This document shows, in pieces, positions 9,891 to 19,800 of a DNA stretch of 64,000 bases; position 1 is the stretch's first letter, and the number at the start of each line of letters is the position of its first letter. The DNA lies in NCBI GenBank assembly GCA_025267735.1, contig CM046296.1, positions 18,688,464 through 18,752,463 on the forward strand, given 5' to 3'. This DNA is from Mactra quadrangularis (taxonomy: Eukaryota > Mollusca > Bivalvia > Venerida > Mactridae). Under the pieces are notes generated by a model. The model saw only the letters and a list, made by a program, of their open reading frames with translations. It was not told the DNA's origin and ran no database searches. A program made the position numbers and the translations under genes.

Positions 9891-12800
9891 ACACCCCACA
9901 CACACCCCCCCCACACACACACATATTCTTGACTGATTGATAGTTTGTATTTTTCTATGTGATATTTTAATGAACTTTGTTTTCGGAGAAACGTGGACAA
10001 CTGAAACCAAAACTTACAAAACAACACCCCTGCTCTATCACAACAAAATTAGGTCCTTTTGGACATTTGGCACGTGTAGCGTACATAGACAAGGATTACA
10101 TTGTATTTCATCAAAAAATTAATTATGTCAGAAGTGAATTTATCATTTTGGACATTTTTGTCTTCTTCATAATAAAGCATTGGCAAATCAGATGTCCTAA
10201 AAGGTTATATAATGTTGCAGAAAACTCATGTACCAGGTGTTCATCGTGGATTAGTCGACTGGTATTTAGATGAACAGAAAAGACAGAATGATTCTGGTAG
10301 TGGTGTGGTTTTCTCTGATGCGGAAATTATCGCTCAAATAACAGAATCAATAGACGCAGGTACGTTTTAATAACGAAAGTTGGAATTCGCTCAATGCGTT
10401 ATTAAACAAACTGCTGCTAGTCAGAGAATCCAAGTATCTTATACTTAAACTCATGCATATTAAATAAGAAAAAAAAATCTTCATCTCAAATAAAAATTGG
10501 ATACTCAAAAATCATGTTATAAATAGTGTTTGGTCAAGATGAAAGCTACGTATTGATTGGTCGACATAAAGGTCATCTCAACGTGACCCTCCATTAAGAT
10601 CTTATAGATCCTGTACGACAACGCTCTACAGGATATAATAATATATGTTTACGGAGATTGCCTCTTGGTACGAGAATGACGTGACTTTGCTAAAACCAAG
10701 ATAGTCTTGCCATCTTAAGTCAGCTATTTTAACCAAGATAGTCTTGCCATCTTAAGTCAGCTATCTTAACAAAGATGGTCTTGTCTAATCACAGATTGTA
10801 TTTTTGGTGTATTTTGTAAGAGGGTGTACCTTTGTCGTACAAATCTAAATAAATAAAACATGAATGTTCTGTTCTATTAAAATTTGTAGGTTTAACAACG
10901 TCCTCGTCAACACTCACCACAACAATCCTAGTATTAATGAACCATCCAGACATCCAAGCTAAAATACAAGATGAAATAGATCGTGTAATCAAAGACGCAG
11001 AACCAGCGGCGGCTGATAGAGATGATTGTGTTTACTTCAAAGCATTCGAATTAGAACTACATCGTTTTTCACCTACTGTACCAATCACCTTGCCACGACT
11101 ATGTAGGAAACATGTAGAATTTGAAGGATATGATATACCAGCTAATTCAGTGGTAAAGTTGTAAACAATTTTTATACTGTGCGCAGTTTTGTTTTGATAG
11201 TTGAGTATGAAAGCACTGTTAGATGGGTGTGTATCTTTTGTAAGTCAGATTTGTATGGTGAAAAAAACCCATTGATTTTACCTGCGTGGTATAGTGTAAA
11301 TAACTTAACTTTTAAAATTATTGGGAGACGGGGCTAAGTCCCCCACCTTGCCTTGCTGTTCCTATGGGCCTGAATGAAAATTAGTGGCTGCGATTCTTTT
11401 AGGGAAAAAGAAGGTTCATGAAATTGTTCATAAAATGAATAAAAGTCTTTTATTACGTTGCCACAAGAGTCTATAATCTATCGCAAGGTTGGTTTAAATT
11501 CTAAGATCTAACATATTGTATAGCTTCTAATATCTTTACGACATATCAATGAACAGTAAACACTCAACAAAAGCGCAAACAAATAAACATAAAGGACTTA
11601 TAAAATCATATATAGTTAATATCTTCTCAAGGCATGTCTATGAATAACTTGGTGTATTATATATTTTTACAATTGTTACATGTATTTTGTAAGTTAACCG
11701 AGTAGGACTATTATAATAATATTTATTTAGTGACAAGACCACATGAGTATTTCGAAATACTTGCCAAAACAAAATGCTTCAAAATTGAGAGCACTTTGTC
11801 GAAATTTATGCTAAATAATTTAAACATTTTTTTACATTACTGTATCATGATCAAGTACACTTTATTCACAGTATGTTATTAAGTAAGATATGATTATTCA
11901 AAGGACCCGAAGACTCAGGCTGAAAAATTATACAACAGCCCGAGGAAAGGAAACAGTGCCTTGAACATTGTATCAATGAAAAATGTTCATGAGCTGTATG
12001 AATGTTAGAGTACAGTACATCAGAGCCGCGGCCGTGGCGTAGTGGTTAGCATGTCTGACTTCGAATCCGGAGATCGCGGGTACGCCGGGTAACCCGGTCG
12101 CGGTAGGTCATGAGTTGTCGGCCACGTGGTAGGGTAAGTTAGTACTGGTGATAGAAAAGTGTCCAGGAAACTTATAGTAGGAAGAGCTGGCCGTCGTATA
12201 TATGACCTATATGTGTTAAATACGACGTTAAAAAAATAATAACAGTACATCAGCGGGCTAATGATGACATCATTAGGTACCTTCTTATACGAATATTGTT
12301 TCTAACTAACTCTGAATACAGTAAAGTTCCGCAATGAAGGTCACTTTGGCTATCGCAAAATCATGCTCAAATGTTTGATTCGAGATGAAACATGTTTATA
12401 TTAGGACCGTTCTGCTATTTAGACAATTGATTTTGACGGTCCTTATATTGGACCTTCACTGCGATTGTTTAAGATGGCTTAAATATCATACAGTATATCT
12501 AACAATCTTCTCGCATCGAATTAACATGCATGTCTCAAACTCTACATGCATTTAAACATTGTTTCAAAACTCTCTATTTGCTTTTTAGTTGTACGGTAAT
12601 ACATGGAAGATCCAACATGATAAACAAGTTTGGGTTGATCCTTGGAACTTTAGACCAGAAAGATTTCTTGACAACGAGGGTAACTTGCTGGCCAAGGAGC
12701 ATCCATTGTATAAAAAGTGAGTTCCTTTTATCATACTAATTACATTTGATATTATTATATTATGAATGCAATGTCTGGAACAAAAAAAAAACATTTCATC

Positions 12801-13472
12801 TAAATTTTTACGATGACCAAAATTGCTTCTGGTGATTAATCCACGACAATTTTGCTTGTGCGTTTATGAACGGCGATATTGATGTTGATATAAAAATGTT
12901 CAATATATCTTCCTTGTTCTGGGAATTACATGTTTTTTGCTTGAATTTAACGCCAAAGCAACACATTGTGAAAGTCAGATTTTGGCGGTCAGTTAACCTA
13001 CTCACCGTTCCTGAAAAGGCTAAATCTCTGGATTTAGCTCTTAATCAGTTTCTTGGCGCATATTTCTGTATGTGACTTACAACTGCCTTACATGATTTAG
13101 AATAAGTGATAGGAGGGAGAATGGCCATAGAAATGATATTATAACCAAACTCCAGCAAAGTTAAACCTATATGTACGACCTCGTTCGGTACATTGGACAC
13201 AGTCATTCTGATTTATTATGATTCATCTATTTAATTTTATCATTATTTTCAGCCTAATGCCATTTGGAGTTGGACATCGTATTTGTCCAGGAGAGAAGTT
13301 TGCTAGAGTTAGATATTTTCTCTACTTGAGTACAATGTTACAGAGATGGACACTAACATTTCCTGAAGGTGTCAGTATGTCATGTGATCCCAGAGATTCC
13401 AAGTCATTTGCTCCAAGTCTCATCTTCCGAACACGTCCATTTAAATGTTGTGCTATACCCAGGAAACGGTAA
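9355..13472 (+). CDS. Cytochrome P450, clan 2 (CYP2-like), C-terminal two-thirds
   Basis: Five exons join in frame: 9355-9576, 10221-10359, 10890-11152, 12589-12716, 13253-13472 (972 nt, 323 residues plus stop). All introns are GT-AG. P450s are haem-thiolate monooxygenases; clan-2 members are usually anchored in the ER and use P450 reductase. Visible motifs: helix I ESIDAGLTTSSST, helix K ELHR (ExxR), the FRPERF meander, and the haem loop FGVGHRICPG with the Cys ligand, followed by GEKFARVRYF. The second-to-last intron splits HPLYK|N-LMPFG as in CYP2 genes. About 170 N-terminal residues (anchor, proline hinge, helix C) are missing; no such exon is seen upstream, so they lie in a long first intron beyond the window or are lost. 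Oddity: the acidic residue of the AGx(D/E)T motif is Thr (AGLTT). SINE and MITE copies lie in the introns. No frameshift or stop in the five exons. Subfamily cannot be given; substrate unknown. Confidence 0.9.
9607..9790. mobile_element. Palindromic MITE, family A, copy 1 (P450 intron)
   Basis: The left end (aactctcagtgacgcattcattacc...gattcaaatactca) is the inverse of the right end (gagtatttaaatcagtggagttaatgc...cactgacag). Arms are about 50 bp. Lies in the first visible P450 intron. Confidence 0.75.
9858..9923. repeat. (CA)n microsatellite with C-rich interruption
   Basis: About 65 bp of CA dinucleotides interrupted by CCCACACCCC and CCCCCCC tracts, within a P450 intron. Confidence 0.95.
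10505..10672 (+). mobile_element. GGTCA-palindrome repeat family, 5'-truncated copy
   Basis: Matches the right half of the elements at 48074 and 54602, including 'gatgaaagct', 'attgattggtc', a GGTCATCT...CGTGACCC inverted GGTCA pair and a hairpin ATCCTGTA...TACAGGAT near the end. Located in the second visible P450 intron. Confidence 0.7.
10695..10785. repeat. 37-bp tandem repeat, about 2.5 copies
   Basis: Unit accaagatagtcttgccatc... begins at 10695 and 10732, with a third partial, mutated unit from about 10769. Ends about 100 bp before the P450 exon at 10890. Confidence 0.85.
12024..12241 (+). mobile_element. tRNA-derived SINE, family 3, with 12-bp target duplication
   Basis: The head has a GTGGCGTAGTGGTTAGCA-type A box; the B-box region is degenerate. 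The tail has the shared ending '...tatgacctatatgtgttaaatacgacgttaaa' followed by an A-rich run. The element is flanked by the perfect duplication acagtacatcag at 12012-12023 and 12242-12253, the signature of LINE-machinery insertion. Located in the third visible P450 intron. Confidence 0.85.
12944..13165 (-). mobile_element. SINE family 1, diverged copy (P450 last intron)
   Basis: Body and tail of family 1 in reverse: 'taacgcc..agcaacacattg', 'tggcggtcagttaacctactcac', 'ctaaatctctggatttagct' and 'ggagggagaatggcc'. The tRNA head is missing or too diverged to see. Confidence 0.75.
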
Positions 13473-13566
13473 AAACACCAATCACATAAATAATATGACC
13501 ATATGACAACAATCAATCATTAGAGTGTTAATAATAATACTGGTTTTATAAGTATGTACTGTTAAT

Positions 13567-13735
13567 GATATTCAACTATCAGTGGCACATACTTTAACAC
13601 CACTGATTTAAATACTCAATTCTGTACCTCAGTTTTCCTGATCAATAAAATAGATACCAATATTTATGTACCAATTTTGAGTATGTAAACCAGTAGGGTA
13701 AATATATGCGCTACTGACAATTAAATACAATTTAA
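13567..13735. mobile_element. Palindromic MITE, family A, copy 2
   Basis: Ends 'attcaactatcagtggcacatac...actgatttaaatactcaat' and 'gagtatgtaaaccagtagggtaa...gctactgacaattaa' are inverse of each other. It sits just after the P450 stop codon. Confidence 0.75.
13644..13649 (+). promoter_or_regulatory. Candidate polyadenylation signal for the P450
   Basis: AATAAA 172 bp after the P450 stop codon, inside the family-A MITE. It is the first match downstream; use is not demonstrated. Confidence 0.35.
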
Positions 13736-14917
13736 CAATATATACCTCGGACTGTCACAGTTCACCATCCTAAACATGCGTTTCAAACTGAAGTATGAAA
13801 GCTAATGTTTAATTACTACAATGTATCAATGCTCTTAGTCCGGTCAACGCCAGGAATGACCTTGCACGAAAGGATATAGAAAATGTTATTCAATTTATTG
13901 TTAGACATGGTCTTACTGATTCCAAATCCGGTTGATGCCACTTTGTCATGTTTTGACAACCCTCATAATCCAAGATGGCGCCCAAAATGGCGGCTAGAGG
14001 CTAATATACATGTAAAATACATGCGAAATGTATTTTTACAAATAGTGTTCTTAAAATGAAGAACGAAAAGTGTCACTTAAATTAATAAACAACTGACTAC
14101 ATGTCATCTTCAATAGAAATCCAGTGTTTGCAATTGGCCCTTAGATAGACATTAGTAATTATTTTTTCCTTGACTATGGTTTATAAAAGACATTTTTACT
14201 GACAATATGCGTGGCTAATTTCTTGAGTTATTTATACATGTATATGTCTAACACAAATAAACTCACATACTAGGATACAGGTCGTATTCTAGGTCATGCG
14301 TGTTCTTGTACTTTAAACAATGGACTTGCCCACTAAATAGGCGAATAAACTGATGCATGCGCAGCTTTGTACTAATTATACATACCCCTTAGATATTTAA
14401 CATTTATTTCAAATAGTGAATATGCACATTGTAAATTTTATAAAATGATATGTTTGTAAAATAAGTTTGATCTAACTTAACTATAAGATTGTAAAAATAA
14501 TTCACCCCTAAATATTGGTGAGTAATAAAACTGTCTATGTTTATATACGCAATGTTTACGTGGAAGACCTGTAATTTAAACACATGTTTTATTGCAAGGT
14601 GCGTTGATAAGGAATTGAAGAGTCCGGGTCAGGAACTTGTCGGTCACCTATGGTATGTATTTGTCCCAATAGAATATGAAAATTCGTCTTAGGTAAATAC
14701 GTGATAACTTGTTATGCTTGAAAAATGTAGATATTTAAAAAACAAGAGATAACAAAGTCACTATAAACATTGTTCATACAAAATCTATTAAATACTTCAT
14801 AATGATTATATGTTGGTATAAAAAGGGAAGTACAATTACAATATATATAATGATTGATTGTCATGTATCTTAAGTGTGCATGTATGTGCTTAGCCTAGAT
14901 CTACATGTATCTTTATA
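13736..14917. other. Gene-free stretch, 13736-14917
   Basis: AT-rich DNA without coding-like frames. A short CpG-containing block at 13970-14000 (aagatggcgcccaaaatggcgg) contains two copies of the YY1-like core AAnATGGCG, but no gene is seen beside it. Confidence 0.4.
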
Positions 14918-15253
14918 CAGTGCCCTCCAAAAGTTCATGGAAATATGAATTCTAGCAAAAAAAACTGATCTATTCCTACTGCAAGTATTATTTCCGTACT
15001 TTAAACTTATTGATGTATTACAGTTTGAGACCTATGTAAATCATTCTCGTTCCAAGAAGCTATCAAGATTCTCGATACAAGCTAGATCGAGAATCTTGCT
15101 AAACTCTGAGTACAAGAATGTATGTTGAATAACTGATCAACATATTTTGGAATTTCCTACGATGAATCTGCGTTTCTTTTTTCATGGGTCAAGATGAATC
15201 GGTTTATCAAAAAAAAGCAGATGATTTTGTTCAGAAACTTTTGGAGAACATTG
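14918..15253. mobile_element. Tc1-type MITE (deletion derivative)
   Basis: Starts with cagtgccctccaaaagttc and ends with its imperfect inverse (gaacttt-like aaacttttggagaacattg), flanked by TA at 14916-14917 and 15254-15255. There is no transposase remnant. The interior holds a 12-bp palindrome AAGATTCTCGAT...ATCGAGAATCTT around 15065-15097. Its termini differ from the full-length Tc1 at 27007, so it belongs to another Tc1 family. Confidence 0.75.
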
Positions 15254-15509
15254 TATAGAATGGTGAATCATGAACAGAATGCATGGCAATTTATATTGTG
15301 CATGGAACTTACAACTTAACAAAAGCAGTGTTCAAGGGTATTAACTCGATGATTTTTGTGAAGTCTTACCACTAAAATATTATTTTTCTAATTCATATTA
15401 TCTACAGTTTGTAATTAGGATGAAATTAGATGATGTGGTATGCACCACATGTAGAAACCTACTGTCTACATCCCTCGCACAAGAAGTAAAGTAGAACAAA
15501 GAAAATACT

Positions 15510-15625
15510 AAAGGCCGCTGGCACGATTCCAATCCAACAAAGTCTATATATACATACACATACATACTGGTAGGTTTCCTGCATGGTTCTGAGTAAAAAA
15601 CGTTATATATACAAACTGTGCTGAC
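15510..15625. mobile_element. Possible short palindromic MITE, family D, diverged copies
   Basis: Contains 'ccgctggcacgattcc' and 'ggtttcctgcatggttctgagtaaaaaac..tatata', similar to the ends of the family-D hairpins at 17660, 30780 and 45127. Two partial units appear side by side. Confidence 0.35.
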
Positions 15626-15944
15626 CACTTATGCATACATATTAAGTAAACTTGCTGGCTAAGGATCATGCTTGTTCGCTGAGTACAAAGTGACAAAATG
15701 TATATTGCATTTGTTGTACATGTATGGACCCCCTAGAAATCACATTAGATCCGCCATTACAGGTATATGATACATGTGTGTTTTGGTACAAATGGTGATC
15801 AAATGAAAGATAGATACTATAAATGATATAAATATGTAATACAATAGCATGTTTCAACAGCTGGGGCTCAGTGCATTACATGACAAATATAAACAGGTTT
15901 CATGTTTCACAAATAAAACTACAATATGGCATATTTTACACTAC

Positions 15945-16130
15945 AGTATAACCTCTCTTGAACAAAGCCCACCTGGAAGAGACTAAAGTATGTTGCTGTT
16001 TAAAGAAATTTCCTCTGCTGAGGTCAAACTCAATTAAAATTGCGTATAAGGTAAATATAAACAGCTGTTGATGGGCAAAGGATTTGTTCTGTAGAGGGCC
16101 GCTCTGCAGAGGTCATACTGTACGGTAGAA
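15945..16130. mobile_element. MITE family B, copy 1
   Basis: Begins tacagtataacctctcttg and ends with the inverse ctgcagaggtcatactgta. The same structure and internal 'tctgtagagggccgct' occur at 23591-23773. Confidence 0.7.
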
Positions 16131-16570
16131 TTCTAAACTCAGAGTCGATATTAAACCAAACTAGATGCCCTAATCTATTCTAATCTAATTTAATCTAATA
16201 TGCTTTAACATGTAAGATAAACAGATTCACATTTATTCACACTTAAAACTTAAACAAAGTTTATGCCAATAAAAAAATTTGACTTTGACTTGACTTGTAT
16301 CTAAAGATATTGTAGAATTTCAACATATCACAGTAAAATGATCATAATTTGTGCCGAGAGAGCATTTACCCAATAAAAAATGAAAAAGGGGAAAAAGCTA
16401 AATTTAATAAAATTTATTAGTTTATTGAATCGCCGCACAATGAACAACGGAGGTTCAAAGTAAGACAACCCTCAGATACAACATGTTTCTACTTAAATAT
16501 TCATTAGTTATACTACATCAAAGACCCTATAAATAACCATATATACCTTAACATTTTTGTAAATGATTGA

Positions 16571-16576
16571 TTTATT
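16571..16576 (-). promoter_or_regulatory. Candidate polyadenylation signal for the USP gene
   Basis: AATAAA on the minus strand, 264 bp beyond the USP stop codon. Further candidates lie near 16400-16430, so the actual site is uncertain. Confidence 0.35.
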
Positions 16577-16751
16577 TTTAAACTTTAACTAAAACTTGAG
16601 AGATAAAAAGCATATGTTGCATACATATGATCCCTTGTATCGCTGCCATATGTTATAAAATCCCGTCTTTATATATTCTATCATATAGTCCCGTCTATAT
16701 ATTCTCTATCAAAAGCCCAAGAACGACAGCGCTATTAGCATTTTGATTAAC

Positions 16752-16783
16752 AAGTGTAAAGGTATTTATGGAACGCTCTGTAT
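16752..16783. mobile_element. Solitary Tc1-like terminal fragment
   Basis: The string gtgtaaaggtatttatgga is identical to the start of the right terminal repeat of the Tc1 at 27007-28699, followed by acgctctgta instead of tggcactgta. No partner end is seen nearby. Confidence 0.5.
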
Positions 16784-16839
16784 AACATATATGTATATAG
16801 TGTCCATGACAACAAGAAATGTCAATAGGAGATAGAGGT

Positions 16840-19800
16840 CTATGATGACTTCTCAGTTTTTTCCTCATGTTTCTTATGATGATGGAAGGGGTTAGGAAAA
16901 TGGAAGCCATGATGTTTTATATGATCTTTATGTCTTGCAACCATCACTGGTATATGAGAATGATGTACAATGTAGTCAGTCACACTACCGGTGAATGTTC
17001 GTCTTACTGAGCCTTTACCACGACATCCAACTACGATAAAGTCGGCATGTTTATCATTGGCTAGTTGAATCACAGCATGGCCTGGTTCACCGTGGATACG
17101 TTCTATCTTCCCTTCAATCTGGAAAGTATAATGAAATAACAATCAGCTTATGATGATAATACTGTCACTGCTGTTCATAAGTTATGCTATAAGTAAAAAG
17201 ATGTATGCAAACGTCTTAGGAACATCAACAGTAAAAAACCCCCACTGACGTGCCACACAGCTAAAAAGCAATGAGAGAGTGATGTTTTTGAGACGCCGCA
17301 AACTTATGACGGAAACAAGTACCTTAGGGGTTTCCGTCTTGGAACGTACGGAGGCAAAATAAATTTCCACTGAGGCAGTTTACAGCAGGTTCTAGGGTGT
17401 ACCAACCTCATACTTGTCCAAACAGGTTCATGCGGAACAAAAAAGAACACACAGTTAGAACTTATTGTATTTTATTTTTTACCTTCAGATGTTCCAGTTT
17501 TTTAGTAAGTTTGTCAACCAGCTCTGTTGATCTCTTTTCTTCTGCATGTAGTTCCTCTGTTACCAAGGTATTGGAATCAGGGGTCATGGCTGCTACCGCT
17601 GTAAATATTTATGGAAAATGAATAAATTCACTTGTTTATGTACACAACGTCCATACTTCAGGCTGCCTGCACGTTCCTGAATCAAAAACACTATATATAA
17701 ATGTATATACAGTGTTTTTGATGCCGGCCACCTGTGGTTCATACGAAAGCTCGCTCATAACGACATTTATTTATAAAATACTATAAAAGAAAGCTACATT
17801 CATAAATATGTAGGTAGATTTTAGTCGTATACTAATTCAGTTTAAGCTCGATCGTGAAACAAGATCATCATCTTTGTCTTCCAGTGTATGGTCAGGAGTC
17901 GTTCCCGACTGTAGCTTTGACCAATAGAAAAATGAGATAGACGAAAAAATTATTGCAACTAATATAAATCACTCTCAAGTCCACTTCCAGTTCCCAAGTA
18001 CCAAGCAGTCAAGCTTAGTATAGTCATGATAAAGTTTCTAGCTAAAGGGCCCAACAAAATGAATTTTAGATATGATTGGAATCAACTCGGACCTGACTAT
18101 TCAATGATAACGAGTTTAAGGTAGTTTCAACACAGCCACACCATATCAATTGATTATTAATTCCCATACGGAAAGATCAAAAGGTGCTTTCATACGTTGG
18201 CCATGAGGTTTGTTTTACGAAACATTATTTTACAGCAAAAGTTAATGGTAAACAGTAGCAATTAACAAGTAGTTGATGAAATATACGTATAAACAGTTTA
18301 CTTAGGACTACAGAGAAAATATCTGAAAAGATTTTAAACGCTGCATTAGATGTCAAGACTTGAAACGGTTCCTCAGATATGTGCGAATGAACATTTCCGT
18401 GAATTTCACCACTTCCTATGACGTCGATCATTTCTTTTATTTGAGATAAAAGATGAATTCTCATCCTTCGAGTATTCTAGATACATAAATATTGGCAAGG
18501 CTTTGTTTTATATTTTACTTTGATGTCAAAGGTCAAGTTGTACACTTATCACTGTTAAGTTGTTGACCTCTGATAAAAGGTTATGTTGTGAGATAAACTG
18601 TACTCCAGCATGACCTATATATTACCTGTAGTTCAAGATAAATATGATAAAATTGTCATTTGTAAAGATAACTGTTTATGGTAATCGAGCAGACACCAAC
18701 TTAATCAACATGAAGTAAGGGAGGCACAACAATCAACTTTCATTTAGATAGAACTCGACATCTTAGTCTGCATATAACAGGGTCTACAGTCACGTGATCT
18801 ACAATCGCAACAAAGATTTCTTTTTCTAGACAAATAATAAGGGACCGTTATAATAAAGTCAGTTATTTCCCTTAGTATACTCTTCAAATAGGTAGGTTCA
18901 ATTAGTTGGATTACTCGGATTTTACCATTATCTTACAATGTCAATTTGCCAAAAATTAATCTTAAATAACTTTTTTGTAAATTATTTAATTTGTTTGAAA
19001 TTCAAGCTAAGTATTTTTAGGGTATAGAAATATCTAACTTCCATCATTTCTGTTAATATCTTTATTAACAAGAAAGACATTAGATGAAATATTTGTTATC
19101 CTTACATATGCCTTCAATGATAAAATCTGAAGATTCCAACTGTAAAGACCTACTTACAAATTGGATTGCTTCAGATTTAATCAGGGAAAGATAACTGACT
19201 AAAGTCCCTAATTGTATAGCATCAAATAGCGCATACAATGACTACAACCTTTCTTTTCACGAAAAATCCAACTTGAATCTTGGGAGTTTTGATCATAAGC
19301 TTCAAATCTTTAACACACAAATTGAATCGAGCGGTAAACTATACCATGTGCAAAAATAATTTGTGCAGAGAATTCAAAGTAAACAATTTTAACTCACAAG
19401 CAAATGTTGGCATTTTCGGACAAATAAGTGAAATGTTTATGTAGATATATTTCATGTTCTTTTTATGTTTTTTGTATTCATTGTGTTAACAATGAATACT
19501 CTGTTACTAGAAGAGTTTAATAGTAGTATTCCGATCGGAGTACGATTTTAATCGCCTTTCCCTAACAGCACCCAAGCCAGAATACTTCCGAGACAAAGTA
19601 GATCATGACTTGCAACATCATATAGAAACTGGTACTTTATGTATTTCTGCGCGAGAAATTCACCAGACGCTCTGTATGATCATGACGTCACAGAATATAC
19701 TTGAAGCGATTAACTTGTAACAGAGATTAGAAACATTATACTGTATAAACAATTGCTGATTCCCGCGTATTGGGTTTGTTTTAAAGATTAGTATATCCGG

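Larger units (their letters stand above)
16131..16839. other. 3' flank of the USP gene
   Basis: No gene. It contains AT-rich DNA, two tttatt motifs and a Tc1-like end. Probably the 3' untranslated region and flank of the minus-strand universal stress protein gene. Confidence 0.4.

Noticed and set aside
9977..10273. 98-codon frame overlapping P450 exon 10221-10359
   Set aside because: It reads the exon in the wrong frame and runs through intron sequence; the correct frame is fixed by the I-helix motif and the splice phases.
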